Shown one piece after another: positions 1 to 8,374 of a stretch of 64,000 nucleotides of DNA (position 1 is its first letter; each line of letters opens with the position of its first letter). Source of the stretch: Candidatus Thorarchaeota archaeon. GTDB lineage: Archaea; Asgardarchaeota; Thorarchaeia; Thorarchaeales; Thorarchaeaceae. A model generated the notes under the pieces. That model was not told the origin of the DNA and did not search any database. It worked only from the letters and a program-made list of their open reading frames with translations. The stretch is from contig JAIZWL010000005.1 of assembly GCA_021498125.1 (NCBI GenBank), positions 62,001-126,000 of the forward strand, given 5' to 3'. The position numbers and the translations under genes were made by a program.

Positions 1-321
1 ATTGTGCTGGGTGCAAGAAACAGAGACATTCTCATTCGCTATATCTTGCCCAATGTCCTTCCATCAGCTGTTGTTGTTATGACTATCAATTTTGCAGATG
101 CAGTTCTTACGGCAGCAGGTCTGACCTTTGTCGGACTTGGTTTTGGTATAGATGTTCCAGACTGGGGCTATGACCTCTCCAGTGGCCGGCCAATTCTTCT
201 GCAAGTTGGTGCTTGGTGGGTGATCACGTTTCCGGGTCTAATGATCGTTCTACTTGCGATAGGATTTACCCTGACCGGAGAAGGTCTCAACGAGTTGTTG
301 ACACCAAAGTTGCAGGAGTGA
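1..321 (+). CDS. Oligopeptide/dipeptide ABC transporter permease (DppC/OppC type), C-terminal part
   Basis: This is the 3' end of a gene that begins before the window; the reading frame is open from base 1. The visible ~106 residues match the end of DppC/OppC permeases: the cytoplasmic coupling segment GARNRDILIRYILPNVLP (the EAA loop that contacts the ATPase), then hydrophobic segments, the FVGLGFG...PDWG turn, the WWVITFPGLMIVLL segment, and a C-terminus GEGLNELLTPKL like the family's GDGLRDxLDP ending. It forms the membrane channel for peptide uptake with the two ATPases that follow. Its stop codon touches the next gene (TGATG-type junction at 319-323), so translation is probably coupled. 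Substrate cannot be read from the sequence. Confidence 0.9.
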   Translation: MVLGARNRDILIRYILPNVLPSAVVVMTINFADAVLTAAGLTFVGLGFGIDVPDWGYDLSSGRPILLQVGAWWVITFPGLMIVLLAIGFTLTGEGLNELLTPKLQE

Positions 322-326
322 TGATT

Positions 327-1343
327 ATGGGTGACTTGGTAACAATCGAAAATCTTTCAGTAGAATACAAAACGAGACGCGGAATCGCGCGTGCAGTAGA
401 TAATATTTCTTTATCTATTGCAGAGAATACTACACTTGGACTTGCAGGTGAGAGCGGTTGCGGAAAATCCACCTTAGGGCGATCGATAATCGGACTCGTA
501 CCGTATCCGGGTGAGATTGTTGGCGGTCGGATATTCTTTGACGTCGCCGAGCCACATGCATATGAAGGTGGTGAGATTCCGGCCGGAAAGATTGATCTTG
601 TTGGTCTTTCGCCCGAAGAGATGAATGTGCTTCGTGGTGAAGAGATTGCATACATCTTTCAAGACCCAATGACTTCACTCAACCCACTGATGACCATTGG
701 TGCACATTTCACCGAATTGATCCGTACGCATCATCCTGAGATCTCAAAGGAGGATGCTTTGGAACGTGCCGCTGAGGTCCTAGACGCACTTGGGATACTT
801 CCCGAGCGGATGAGTGATTATCCTCACCAGTTCAGTGGTGGAATGCGACAGCGGGTAATGATCGGTCTTGGTCTTGCTTTGAAACCAAAGCTGCTGATCG
901 CAGATGAGCCAACAACGTCACTGGATGTTATCGTTGAGGCTCAGATCATGAAAGAGATGACTCAGTTGAAGGACAAATTCAACCTCACCATGGTTCTGAT
1001 CACTCATAATCTTGGTGTGCTGGCCCAACATGCGGATAATATTGCTATTGTCTATGCTGGGAGGTTGATGGAACTGGCCTCGACTGATAGTCTATTTGAA
1101 TCGCCACAGCATCCATACACGCAGGCGTTACTTCAAGCTGTTCCTGATGTTCGCAAGCCTGACAAGACGCTGGCATGGATTCCTGGAAGTCCCCCAGATC
1201 TCACCGAACCGATGACTGGATGCATGTTCCGTCCGCGTTGTCCACATGCAAAAGAGATCTGTAAGACAGTGCAGCCTCCTCTTATTGAGCGTGATGGTGG
1301 AGGATATGTAGCCTGTCATTTATACTCGGAGGGAACGCAATAA
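327..1343 (+). CDS. Oligopeptide ABC transporter ATP-binding protein (DppD/OppD type)
   Basis: Full ABC ATPase: Walker [10 protein letters not shown] near residue 40, signature FSGGMRQRV, Walker [14 protein letters not shown], and a switch His in ITHNLG. The C-terminal oligopeptide-transporter domain carries the four-Cys pattern [14 protein letters not shown]...C that is typical of OppD/DppD and OppF/DppF. It powers peptide import with its partner encoded next. Start: GGAG at 315-318 lies 8 nt before the ATG at 327; an ATG at 321 overlaps the permease stop and is the alternative. The gene ends in a TAATG overlap with the next ATPase. Confidence 0.93.
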   Translation: MGDLVTIENLSVEYKTRRGIARAVDNISLSIAENTTLGLAGESGCGKSTLGRSIIGLVPYPGEIVGGRIFFDVAEPHAYEGGEIPAGKIDLVGLSPEEMNVLRGEEIAYIFQDPMTSLNPLMTIGAHFTELIRTHHPEISKEDALERAAEVLDALGILPERMSDYPHQFSGGMRQRVMIGLGLALKPKLLIADEPTTSLDVIVEAQIMKEMTQLKDKFNLTMVLITHNLGVLAQHADNIAIVYAGRLMELASTDSLFESPQHPYTQALLQAVPDVRKPDKTLAWIPGSPPDLTEPMTGCMFRPRCPHAKEICKTVQPPLIERDGGGYVACHLYSEGTQ

Positions 1344-2332
1344 TGACAGTACCATTAATTCGTGTAGAAAAACTCAAGAAGTATTTCCCTGTGCAGAAGG
1401 GGTTTTTGGACGCTCTACTGACAAGAAATAAGCAGTTTGTCCGGGCTGTCGATGATATTTCCTTTGAGATCCAAAAGGGTGAGGTGCTTGGACTTGCTGG
1501 TGAGTCTGGTTCTGGTAAGACAACGACCGGTCGTCTTTGCGTCCGTCTTATTGAACCAACTGATGGTCACATCTATTTCAAAGGACGTGACATAGCTCAG
1601 ATCAAAGGCAGCGCCCTGCGAATGCTTCGGAGGAAGATCCAGTTTACCTTTCAGGATCCTACGTCGTCGCTTAATCCGCGAATGACAATTGGTCAAGCCA
1701 TTGCTGATGCATTGCGCCTTCAAGGAATTGGAAGCCCTTCGGACAGGCGAACCGCAGTCGAGGAGGTTCTTGAACGAGTAGGTCTGGCACCAGCCTCTAC
1801 GTATTATGATCGACTTCCACATCAATTGAGTGGGGGTCAGAAGCAGCGTGTTGTATTTGGGAGAGCCATTATTCTTGGACCCGAGTTTATTGTGACTGAT
1901 GAACCTGTGGCCATGGTTGATGTGTCGATTAAGGCCCAGCTCCTAGAGCTGATGATGGACTTGAAAAAGGCGTACGACCTCACATACCTGTTCATCTCTC
2001 ACGATCTCTCTACGGCTCGCCATGTCTGTGATCGGATTGCTATCATGTACCTTGGTAAGATCATCGAGCTTGCAAGTGCTGATGTGATCTATGAAGAGGC
2101 ATTGCATCCTTACACAGTTGGTCTCATGGGTGCGATTCCTATTCCCGATCCTAAAGCCGAGATGCCTGAAGCAGTACCCCAGGGTGAGATCCCAAGTCCG
2201 ATCAATCCTCCTTCGGGTTGTCGTTTTCATCCCCGGTGTCCTAAGGCCATGGATATCTGCTCTAAGGTCGAGCCTGAGCTTGTGGATGTGGGGAATGGCC
2301 ACATGGTCGCGTGTCATCTCTACGACAAATGA
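1343..2332 (+). CDS. Oligopeptide ABC transporter ATP-binding protein (DppF/OppF type)
   Basis: Second ATPase of the peptide transporter. Visible motifs are Walker A GESGSGKTTTGR, signature LSGGQKQRV, Walker B FIVTDEPVAMVDVS (Met-Val where most members have Ser-Ala-Leu), switch SHDLST, and a C-terminal CRFHPRCPKAMDIC...C cluster. Length of 329 residues is normal for the family. The start overlaps the previous stop by one base, so the three genes are one operon. A hairpin follows its stop codon. Confidence 0.93.
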   Translation: MTVPLIRVEKLKKYFPVQKGFLDALLTRNKQFVRAVDDISFEIQKGEVLGLAGESGSGKTTTGRLCVRLIEPTDGHIYFKGRDIAQIKGSALRMLRRKIQFTFQDPTSSLNPRMTIGQAIADALRLQGIGSPSDRRTAVEEVLERVGLAPASTYYDRLPHQLSGGQKQRVVFGRAIILGPEFIVTDEPVAMVDVSIKAQLLELMMDLKKAYDLTYLFISHDLSTARHVCDRIAIMYLGKIIELASADVIYEEALHPYTVGLMGAIPIPDPKAEMPEAVPQGEIPSPINPPSGCRFHPRCPKAMDICSKVEPELVDVGNGHMVACHLYDK

Positions 2333-2350
2333 GTTGATGTCTTTTGTTAC

Positions 2351-2384
2351 TGGTCCCTTATGGGACCACCCATTTATTTTTACT
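2351..2384 (+). terminator. Hairpin and T-rich tract after the peptide transporter operon
   Basis: A perfect 7-bp inverted repeat, TGGTCCC (2351-2357) and GGGACCA (2362-2368), with a 4-nt loop is followed by a T-rich stretch. It begins 18 nt after the stop of the last transporter gene. Archaeal termination depends mainly on the U-tract, so the hairpin may instead protect the mRNA end. The same T/A-rich stretch (TTTACTTAAATT) could also be the promoter of the following gene. Confidence 0.45.
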
Positions 2385-2606
2385 TAAATTGCTTCTCGAT
2401 CCGAGTGGGTAATGATCCGTGTCTTGGTGCTCCGTCCAATGCATACTATAATAAGGGAAGAAGTACCAATTGATGTTGCAGGCAACACAACCACAACGCG
2501 ATTTCCGAGACAGAGTTTAGTGAGGGAGACTACCCAACAACCAACATCCGCCAAAGAACACGCTAGTTTTGGAGACCTGCATATTCGCATAGCGAGTGTA
2601 TTCGAA

Positions 2607-3137
2607 ATGAGTTACGACAGAGAGCCTGTTGAGGCTACAGTGGCCGAGTTGCGGCCGAGAATGAAGAACGTCACCATTAGTTTCAAAGTTGTTGAGCTAG
2701 GTGAGGAACGCGAGGTATCATCGCGTCGAGATATGGAAACACACCGCGTATTGGACGCAACAGTCGGTGATTCCACTGGCACTGTTCAAGTACCATTGTG
2801 GGACGACACTATCGATCAGGTTCAAGAAGGACAGACCTACACACTGACCAACGGTTACACCGGACTTTTCCGAGGCAACCTGCGACTCAATGTTGGTAGG
2901 TACGGCAAACTCGAAGAGGCTGAGAGCCCAATCGAGGAAGTCAATACTGAAGTGGATATGTCTGCTGAAGAGCATGAAGATGATCGTCGTCGACGCCGAG
3001 ATTATGGCGGTGGTGGCGGTAGCTACGGTGGTCGCAGTGGCGGCTATGGTGGCGGTGGCTACGGTGGTCGCAGTGGCGGTGGTTACAGCCGAGGCGGTCA
3101 GCGAGGTCGCAGTAGCGGCCGAGGCCGACGTTACTAG
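2607..3137 (+). CDS. Single-stranded DNA-binding protein, crenarchaeal OB-fold type with RGG tail
   Basis: About 176 residues. Residues ~10-105 form one OB fold closely resembling Sulfolobus SSB: LRPRMKNVTISFKVVELGE, then DATVGDSTGTVQVPLWDD, then YTGLFRGNLRLNVGRYGKL. An acidic linker follows, and the last ~45 residues are a Gly/Arg/Tyr-rich tail with RSGG and YGG repeats ending RGRGRRY. The role is binding single-stranded nucleic acid in replication and repair; the RGG tail would add RNA or protein contacts. Start: the ATG at 2607 gives a protein aligned to the family; the frame is open further upstream to 2412, but that extension has no family-like sequence. Confidence 0.85.
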   Translation: MSYDREPVEATVAELRPRMKNVTISFKVVELGEEREVSSRRDMETHRVLDATVGDSTGTVQVPLWDDTIDQVQEGQTYTLTNGYTGLFRGNLRLNVGRYGKLEEAESPIEEVNTEVDMSAEEHEDDRRRRRDYGGGGGSYGGRSGGYGGGGYGGRSGGGYSRGGQRGRSSGRGRRY

Positions 3138-3170
3138 ACTAAGTATTCTAAACTATACTTGAAATCGGTG

Positions 3171-3206
3171 CGGGCTCTTGCCCGTCACCCGACTTTGTTT
3201 TTTTCC
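3171..3206 (+). terminator. Intrinsic-like terminator after SSB gene
   Basis: CGGGC-TCTT-GCCCG (3171-3184) is a perfect 5-bp stem with a 4-nt loop, followed by a pyrimidine tract with a run of seven T. It lies 33 nt past the SSB stop. Confidence 0.6.
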
Positions 3207-3305
3207 TCTCTCTTTAAACTAATAATTTTCCCGAATTATACTTTTATTATGACCATATTACTGATAAGACTCGACACGTTGTTGTGTTTGACAAGTGAGA
3301 ACAAA

Positions 3306-3743
3306 ATGACATTCGTATTGCACGAGATCGGTCTGGTCAGAAAAACGCAGGGGCGCCTTCCTCAGATAGTGATCCACCAGAGTTTTTGCGAGGCGCTTCT
3401 AAATGTTGACAGGTTCTCGCATATCATCGTCCTGTGGTGGATCTCAGGTCGTGACACAGATGATGATCGTTCGACTCTTGTTGTTACTCCGATAGGTGGT
3501 CGTATTCCTGAACGCTCTGGTGTCTTCTCGTGTAGGTCTCCATCACGTCCTAATCCGATCGGTCATTCGATCGTTCAAGTCGTGTCAGTAGATATGGCCG
3601 CGTGCACCATTGTCGTGGACCAGATCGATGCAAATGATGGCACCCCCATTTTAGACATTAAACCCTATCTTCCCTCCTCGGATCGAGTGGAGAATGCAGT
3701 TGTTGCGCCATGGTTTTCTGATTTAGAACATCGATATGAATAG
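3306..3743 (+). CDS. TrmO-like tRNA (t6A37) N6-methyltransferase (TsaA/UPF0066 family)
   Basis: About 145 residues, the length of the TsaA core domain. The family signature is clear: LHEIGLVRK at the N-terminus, FSHIIVLWWISGR in the middle, and RSGVFSCRSPSRPNPIGHS, equivalent to the usual FATRSPxRPNPIG SAM-binding motif. The end D-I-K-P-Y is also conserved. Known members methylate N6-threonylcarbamoyladenosine at position 37 of ANN-decoding tRNAs. ATG 3306 fits the family's N-terminus; a longer frame reaches ATG 3249 and above. A TATA-like AATTATACTTTTA near 3233-3245 would place the transcript start shortly before the gene. Confidence 0.85.
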   Translation: MTFVLHEIGLVRKTQGRLPQIVIHQSFCEALLNVDRFSHIIVLWWISGRDTDDDRSTLVVTPIGGRIPERSGVFSCRSPSRPNPIGHSIVQVVSVDMAACTIVVDQIDANDGTPILDIKPYLPSSDRVENAVVAPWFSDLEHRYE

Positions 3744-3813
3744 GTCATTAAGTCGGGTATTTGATTGTGTAACCATATTTTATGTATTGCAGTTTTTGAG
3801 ACAATTCCAAAGC

Positions 3814-3822
3814 TCTTAAATC
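3814..3822 (+). promoter_or_regulatory. TATA box (CTTAAATCC) ahead of a histidine kinase gene
   Basis: CCAAAGCTCTTAAATCC contains a purine-rich BRE-like stretch followed by a TTAAAT TATA element. Transcription would start near 3843, which argues for the GTG at 3897 as the start of the kinase gene. The same TTAAATCC word stands before genes at 22027 and 35568. Confidence 0.4.
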
Positions 3823-3896
3823 CCCGATTATTCCAGATTAATTCGGGTTTAGGGAGTCCCGATAGTGCGGGAAAACAAACCATTGTTCCAAAGTGC

Positions 3897-5726
3897 GTGA
3901 GGCCAGTGAATCATCATACTAGAGAGGCATCCCCAGACAGTCGGCTCACATCAGACGAATCCAGAGGCGGTCTTGCAGTCGTAAATAGTGATACACTGAA
4001 CCCTCCATTACTTCAGGCAGCTTTGAGAAGCATATTACGTCAAGTGCCCTGTGGAGTTGCGATCTTGGACGCAACCGGGAGATTCTCATATTATAATAAA
4101 CATTTCATTAAAATTATGAAATTGACCCGCAAGTACGTGGAACAGGTGAATATTGGAGCACCACTTCGTTCCAAGAAAATGCTAATTATTAAAAATGCCT
4201 ATATACTTGCAAAGAATCGGCGATCCTCCGAACCTTCTCTGATTGAGATTCCTCTGAAGCGGACTCGTTTACGGTTCGTAACACGCGCCTTATTTGCCGA
4301 ACAAGAGTTTCTTGGATTCATTCTAGTTGAGGATCAACGGTCTATGCGCACACTTGATCTTGCAACGTTCATTAAGAACGCCGCGACAAACGCGCTAGTC
4401 ATCCATACAGTACAAGGAATCATTACTCAATGTAATAGTTCTCTCATATCTTCTCTTGGATATCATACAGTGCATATTATCGGCAAACCCATCTATGAAC
4501 TAGAATACGATGTTAACGAAGCCAGTTTTAAGGAGCGGGTTGAGAAATTAAAAATAAAACGAGTTCTACAATTCACGACCAAGTACCGCAGCTGGGATGG
4601 TATTATTGTCCCTGCCAAGGTGCGATCGATCATTCTTGAAGATGGCGGCGCGGGTTATATTGTAAATTTAATTGAGTTTGATCAGAAAGCACTAGGAAAG
4701 GTCAGTGTTCATAGTCTCGATCAGTACTCTCATATTTTCGAGAGCATTCCAGTAGCGGCCCTGTTATGGTCACAATTAGATTCTAAATATATTCTGATTT
4801 CGTATAATGATGCTGCTGATATAGTGACTGGAGGTCGGATTAGGGCATTCATTGGGAAAACCGCCCGGGACATCTTTGAGGGTATGCCTGAGGTCGAGGC
4901 GGCCCTTGATGAGGCTTTGCTGTCAGGAGGAGTGATCCGTGGTGAGATTCCATGTCACTGTACAGCTATTGGTCTGAATGGTATCTTTCTACTCTCATTT
5001 TCGAGAGTTATGGGTCGCTCGATCATCATGACCATCACTGATGTCACAAAGCACGTGAATATGCAAAAGAAATTAAATAAGCAGACTGAGGAACTCAGTG
5101 CTTTCGCTCACGAGATGAGTCACGATATTAAGGGCCTCTTGCATAATCTGATGCTTACCCTTGAGTTACTTGAGGAAGAGGTGCGTCATCAGCGAATTGA
5201 TGACATCCGTAATATTGTTGCGCACATTGACCAAATGCTGACTGAGTCTATTTTGCTTGCCGAAGCAGGCGAAACCATTGGCCATTTCCAGTGTTGTGAT
5301 CTGAATCAGGTCATTGACAGTATTGTACACATGATCGCTCCCTCGACGGTTTCTGTGAGTGTTTCGTCTCTACCTATGGTGCGGTGTGATAATCACAAAG
5401 TGATCCAGATGTTTTTGAACATCATTCGAAATGCTATTGAACATGGGAAGGCTACAAAGATAGAGATCGAGTGTGTCAAAGACGAGAAATATTATAACAT
5501 TATATTCCGCAATAATGGTCTGCCGATCCCTCCCAAGATTCGTAAGACCCTCTTTCGTAAACGGGTCTCATCAAAGCCGCATGGCGGTCGAGGCCTTCTC
5601 ATTGTCAGGAGGCTAGTGGACGCTCATGGTTGGGGAATTGATCTTGTTCCCACCGAAAATCCGGCGTTTCGGATAAAAATACCGCTTGATTATGAGTGTA
5701 CAGTTCAAGATTGTGCGGAACGATAG
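3897..5726 (+). CDS. PAS-domain sensor histidine kinase
   Basis: About 609 residues with no clear transmembrane segment, so probably a soluble sensor. It begins with a PAS-like region (residues ~30-160, QVPCGVAILDATGRFSYYNKHF), followed by two further PAS-like stretches (ALVIHTVQGIITQCNSS and SIPVAALLWSQLDSKYIL). The H-box is ELSAFAHEMSHDIKGLLHNL, with the phosphorylated His in SHDIK. The ATPase domain has the N-box MFLNIIRNAIEHG, FRNNGLPIPP and HGGRGLLIVRRLVDAHGWG. Start: GTG at 3897 chosen from the TATA position; a TTG at 3765 is the longer alternative. No response regulator is next to it. Confidence 0.8.
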   Translation: MRPVNHHTREASPDSRLTSDESRGGLAVVNSDTLNPPLLQAALRSILRQVPCGVAILDATGRFSYYNKHFIKIMKLTRKYVEQVNIGAPLRSKKMLIIKNAYILAKNRRSSEPSLIEIPLKRTRLRFVTRALFAEQEFLGFILVEDQRSMRTLDLATFIKNAATNALVIHTVQGIITQCNSSLISSLGYHTVHIIGKPIYELEYDVNEASFKERVEKLKIKRVLQFTTKYRSWDGIIVPAKVRSIILEDGGAGYIVNLIEFDQKALGKVSVHSLDQYSHIFESIPVAALLWSQLDSKYILISYNDAADIVTGGRIRAFIGKTARDIFEGMPEVEAALDEALLSGGVIRGEIPCHCTAIGLNGIFLLSFSRVMGRSIIMTITDVTKHVNMQKKLNKQTEELSAFAHEMSHDIKGLLHNLMLTLELLEEEVRHQRIDDIRNIVAHIDQMLTESILLAEAGETIGHFQCCDLNQVIDSIVHMIAPSTVSVSVSSLPMVRCDNHKVIQMFLNIIRNAIEHGKATKIEIECVKDEKYYNIIFRNNGLPIPPKIRKTLFRKRVSSKPHGGRGLLIVRRLVDAHGWGIDLVPTENPAFRIKIPLDYECTVQDCAER

Positions 5727-5751
5727 AAATGAGTCTCGCTCCGCATATATG

Positions 5752-5772
5752 ATGTTTTTTCTTTGTTTTATT
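5752..5772 (+). terminator. T-rich terminator between convergent genes
   Basis: ATGATGTTTTTTCTTTGTTTTATTTA lies directly between the kinase stop and the stop of the convergent TusA gene. A U-rich tract without a strong hairpin is the usual archaeal terminator. Confidence 0.4.
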
Positions 5773-6007
5773 TATTCCGTTTAACAAACCAGATGAGTTT
5801 GTCGCCCTCTTCTCGCAGTTCGAGGATCTCATTTCCTGTTCGTTCTGCCCACGATGGAAAGTCCTTTTTCGACCCGACATCGGTCGCAATAACTTTGAGG
5901 ATCTGACCAACTTCGATTTTTTGGATCTCTTTCTTTAGTTTCAAAACGGGCATCGGGCAACGTAGTCCTGATGCATCAAACTCTCGTGCAACTTCATAGT
6001 CAGTCAT
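5768..6007 (-). CDS. TusA-family sulfur carrier protein
   Basis: 79 residues, the usual TusA length. It has the conserved start DASGLRCPMPVLKLKKEI with the persulfide-carrying Cys at residue 17 in the CPMP motif, followed by the β-strand ILKVIATDVGSKKDFPSWAERTGN. TusA proteins receive sulfane sulfur and hand it to DsrE-type partners. It is divergent from a small membrane protein and a DsrE-like gene, next to the large Hdr/Dsr operon that carries another TusA. Confidence 0.9.
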   Translation of the reverse strand: MTDYEVAREFDASGLRCPMPVLKLKKEIQKIEVGQILKVIATDVGSKKDFPSWAERTGNEILELREEGDKLIWFVKRNK

Positions 6008-6197
6008 TTGAACTCACAGGCTGCGCAGCCGAATTTTCACTTATCAGTCTTCTCAACACGGAAGCCACATACTATCAAAATGCTTCTCATGTGGCCTCAT
6101 AGAGTTACGGATTGAAATGTTGAAGCCTGCGAATTTATGCTGTTTCGGCATCTTTATTTGTTACACCGTGAAACTTTGCGCCTATAGGTGAATCTTC

Positions 6198-6593
6198 ATG
6201 GCACTGTTTCAATTACTACTATTCATTCTGGCAGGCCTGGCAATTTCTGCCATGTTTTCGGGTTTTCTCTTAGCCCGCAGAATGGGAATGTATCTGATGA
6301 TGCAAGTCATGATGCTCATGTTTGCGATGTTCGTCTCTTTGGGAATACTGGCTTTTGGAATGTTCAGTGCCTCGGCGACAGCAGCTCAATTCGACATCAT
6401 GCATCTACTCATCATTGTGGATCTAGTACTGGTTCTCTTAGCAGTATTAATGGAATTTGTTCAAGTACTGCCTATTCTGATGAAGACTATGCAGGGCGCA
6501 CCCATGCACAGCTCGCATATTACGAACCTTCTCGTGCTGTTCTTCTACCTACTAGGGCTTGTCCTGTTCTATGTAGATCTCGCAGCTATGTAA
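6198..6593 (+). CDS. Small hydrophobic membrane protein, unknown function
   Basis: 131 residues with about four transmembrane segments (roughly residues 5-25, 34-57, 66-86 and 104-128) and a Met-rich second segment (MGMYLMMQVMMLMFAMF). No family recognised. Start: AGGTGA at 6186-6191 lies 6 nt before the ATG. It is followed after 15 nt by a DsrE-like gene, so it may be the membrane partner of a sulfur or thiol transfer protein; this is only positional inference. An overlapping frame over the same stretch gives a Ser/His/Arg-rich product and is a shadow. Confidence 0.7.
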   Translation: MALFQLLLFILAGLAISAMFSGFLLARRMGMYLMMQVMMLMFAMFVSLGILAFGMFSASATAAQFDIMHLLIIVDLVLVLLAVLMEFVQVLPILMKTMQGAPMHSSHITNLLVLFFYLLGLVLFYVDLAAM

Positions 6594-6608
6594 GGAGTTG
6601 ATATCAAA

Positions 6609-6971
6609 ATGCCTTCACTATACATAATTGGTCAATGGGGTCCAGAGGCTGCTGAACGCTGCTATGGACCATTCGTGACAGGGACTACCGCTCAGGCTCA
6701 GGACATCGATGTGACGATCTTTCTTATGATGGACGCTGTCTGGTTGGTCAAAAAAGGGATTCCTGAGAAGATCAAGGCTCCGGGATTTCCACCACTTCCC
6801 GAGCTTATCAACATGTTTCTAGAAGAGGGTGGAAAGATCCAAGTATGTTCCAATTCGGCGGAGTTTAGAGGACTCTCCGAGAAAGACTTCATGGACGAGA
6901 GAATCGAGATTGCTGGAGCAGCCACCATGATTGATGGTATCTTCAAGCACGACAGATATATTGAATTTTAA
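6609..6971 (+). CDS. DsrE-family protein
   Basis: 120 residues with the DsrE/DsrF fold pattern: β-strand LYIIGQWG, helix with AERCYGPFVTGTTAQA, strand VTIFLMMDAVWLVKKG, a helix PPLPELINMFLEEGG, and KIQVCSNSAEFRGL with a Cys at residue 80 in the position used for persulfide in DsrE proteins. The end EIAGAATMIDGIFKHDRYIEF matches small archaeal DsrE members. GGAG at 6594-6597 sits 11 nt before the ATG. Same transcription unit as the upstream membrane protein. Confidence 0.8.
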   Translation: MPSLYIIGQWGPEAAERCYGPFVTGTTAQAQDIDVTIFLMMDAVWLVKKGIPEKIKAPGFPPLPELINMFLEEGGKIQVCSNSAEFRGLSEKDFMDERIEIAGAATMIDGIFKHDRYIEF

Positions 6972-6982
6972 AAAATAGATGT

Positions 6983-7019
6983 AGGGGGAATTTATACCCC
7001 CTCTCATTTTTATTTATTA
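6983..7019. terminator. Hairpin terminator between convergent dsrE-like genes
   Basis: AGGGGG (6983-6988) and CCCCCT (6997-7002) form a 6-bp stem with an 8-nt A/T loop, followed by a T-rich tract. It can serve the plus-strand DsrE-like gene and marks the end of the minus-strand operon. Confidence 0.6.
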
Positions 7020-7352
7020 TAACCATGAACACAGAGTGCCGCTCTCGACCACAAGTTCGATGAGTCGGTCATAGTCGATGCGTGTCACTTCGTTGCTGAG
7101 TGGCAAATCAGATAGTCCTCTCGCATCAAGATCTTCTCCTAAGACATAGATTTGAACGCCCATGCTAATGAGTGATTGAAGTGCGTCTGGCATTATGTTC
7201 TTAGGGGCGGTAGCCACAACAGCGTCTTGAAGAAGAATGATTGAGACCTCATGACCTAGCTTTGCTTGATGCTTGATCACATCGCTGAGGCGTTCTAGAG
7301 TGGTTCTCTGCTGTGGGGAAAAACCGTAGAGATAGAGTATCTTTGAGCTCAT
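7017..7352 (-). CDS. DsrH/TusB-like sulfur relay protein
   Basis: 111 residues. The N-terminal strand ILYLYGFSPQQRTTLERL, the strand EVSIILLQDAVV, the turn ...MGVQIYVLGEDLDARGL and the ending IDYDRLIELVVESG are the DsrH/TusB pattern. A Cys is present near the C-terminus (SGTLCSWL). It is the last gene of the operon, 11 nt after the DsrF-like gene. DsrE, DsrF and DsrH normally form a hexamer that passes sulfur from TusA onward. Confidence 0.8.
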   Translation of the reverse strand: MSSKILYLYGFSPQQRTTLERLSDVIKHQAKLGHEVSIILLQDAVVATAPKNIMPDALQSLISMGVQIYVLGEDLDARGLSDLPLSNEVTRIDYDRLIELVVESGTLCSWL

Positions 7353-7363
7353 TAGTATCTCTC

Positions 7364-7729
7364 CTACATCCTGACCACAGTCGAATACTCGGTCATCATT
7401 TGAGCCAGCTTCTCCATTGTTATGACATGGAGATTTGGATATTCGACAAGATCGTCCGTTGTGAGACCTCTCTCCTGCAATGCCTCCTCCACGAGATAGA
7501 TCTCGGCATCCACAAGATCGAGTAGTTCTAGCGGTTCATCAAGAGAGTCCACATTGAGACCTGAGGTATTCTGATTGTTCTTCAAGAAGTAGACCGCATC
7601 CCTGTCAAAGACTATGTCACAGGGGATAGTAGGTCCAAGACCAAGGAATCCCCCTGCGAGTCTGATCGCCTCAACAGTAATGTTCGTGCCATATGGCCCC
7701 TTATCACAATAGATCAGAATTGAGTCCAT
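7364..7729 (-). CDS. DsrF/TusC-like sulfur relay protein
   Basis: 121 residues. DSILIYCDKGPYGTNITVEAIRLAGGFLGLG matches the TusC/DsrF start, with PCDIVFDRDAVYFLKN and a C-terminal ...LHVITMEKLAQMMTEYSTVVRM. Start: the ATG at 7729 has an AGGAG about 9 nt upstream that lies inside the end of the DsrE gene; a longer frame to 7774 would overlap DsrE. The order DsrE-DsrF-DsrH is the classical one. Confidence 0.8.
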   Translation of the reverse strand: MDSILIYCDKGPYGTNITVEAIRLAGGFLGLGPTIPCDIVFDRDAVYFLKNNQNTSGLNVDSLDEPLELLDLVDAEIYLVEEALQERGLTTDDLVEYPNLHVITMEKLAQMMTEYSTVVRM

Positions 7730-7733
7730 GCTG

Positions 7734-8102
7734 TCACACTCCTGGGCCAAAAAAGATGAGTTTGTCCGCCTCACAAACCAGTTCAGTCAAGGAGCCGAGA
7801 CCCTCTTCTTGAACGGAGTCTATCCGATCCTCTTTCCAGACACCGCCCATTGATAACCATGCAGTACATCCAATGAGTGCGATGCCTTTGTCTGCTATTT
7901 CTTCTTTGAGTCTCTGGGGAATGTTGCGGACATTATTACCTGGGTCTACATGGCCATGCAGGGCATGGACACCGGAGCCAAAAAAGAAGACCCCAAGTAT
8001 CTCGTGTCCCGCCCGTTCGGCTGCGCGGACCATGTTCAGGAGAGTGTCAATGGCCTCAAACTTGTATGGTTCTGTCTGAACGAGAAATGCAAGTTTGGCC
8101 AT
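7734..8102 (-). CDS. DsrE/TusD-like sulfur transfer protein
   Basis: 122 residues. The start LAFLVQTEPYKFEAIDTLLNMVRAAERAGHEILGVFFFGSGV is typical of DsrE/TusD, and ALIGCTAWLSMGGV places a Cys at residue 79, corresponding to the persulfide Cys78 of characterised DsrE. It ends LTELVCEADKLIFFGPGV. Encoded 22 nt after a TusA gene, which matches the known TusA-to-DsrE sulfur relay. Confidence 0.87.
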   Translation of the reverse strand: MAKLAFLVQTEPYKFEAIDTLLNMVRAAERAGHEILGVFFFGSGVHALHGHVDPGNNVRNIPQRLKEEIADKGIALIGCTAWLSMGGVWKEDRIDSVQEEGLGSLTELVCEADKLIFFGPGV

Positions 8103-8124
8103 AGTCGTTCGCCCTGTTTTTTCT

Positions 8125-8355
8125 CTATTTCACGCATTCAAAGTAGAGGGCCCATTCATCGTCTTCCTCTTCTACTTCGAGAAACTTGCTCTTGGTCTTT
8201 GCGATCTCGCGCTTGACCGAATCCACAGCTGGTGGGTGATCAATGAGCACTTTGAGTATAGTGCCCGGTTTCATCTTCATCAGTGCTTTTTTGGTCTTTA
8301 GCGCGGGGTATGGGCAGACTTGCCCACGCACATCAAGTTCTTCATCATAGTCCAT
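8125..8355 (-). CDS. TusA-family sulfur carrier protein
   Basis: 76 residues with the CPYP motif (Cys14) in VRGQVCPYPALKTKKAL and the following PGTILKVLIDHPPAVDSVKREI, typical TusA. It lies between the FrhB-like and DsrE genes of the operon, so it is the likely in-operon sulfur carrier. It differs enough from the TusA at 5768 to suggest a separate partner. Confidence 0.9.
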   Translation of the reverse strand: MDYDEELDVRGQVCPYPALKTKKALMKMKPGTILKVLIDHPPAVDSVKREIAKTKSKFLEVEEEDDEWALYFECVK

Positions 8356-8374
8356 TTTGTATGTACCTCCTTTT

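Noticed and set aside
6188-6601. Alternative frame over the small membrane protein at 6198
   Set aside because: Its product is Ser/His/Arg-rich without structure, while the 6198 frame has RBS and membrane spans.
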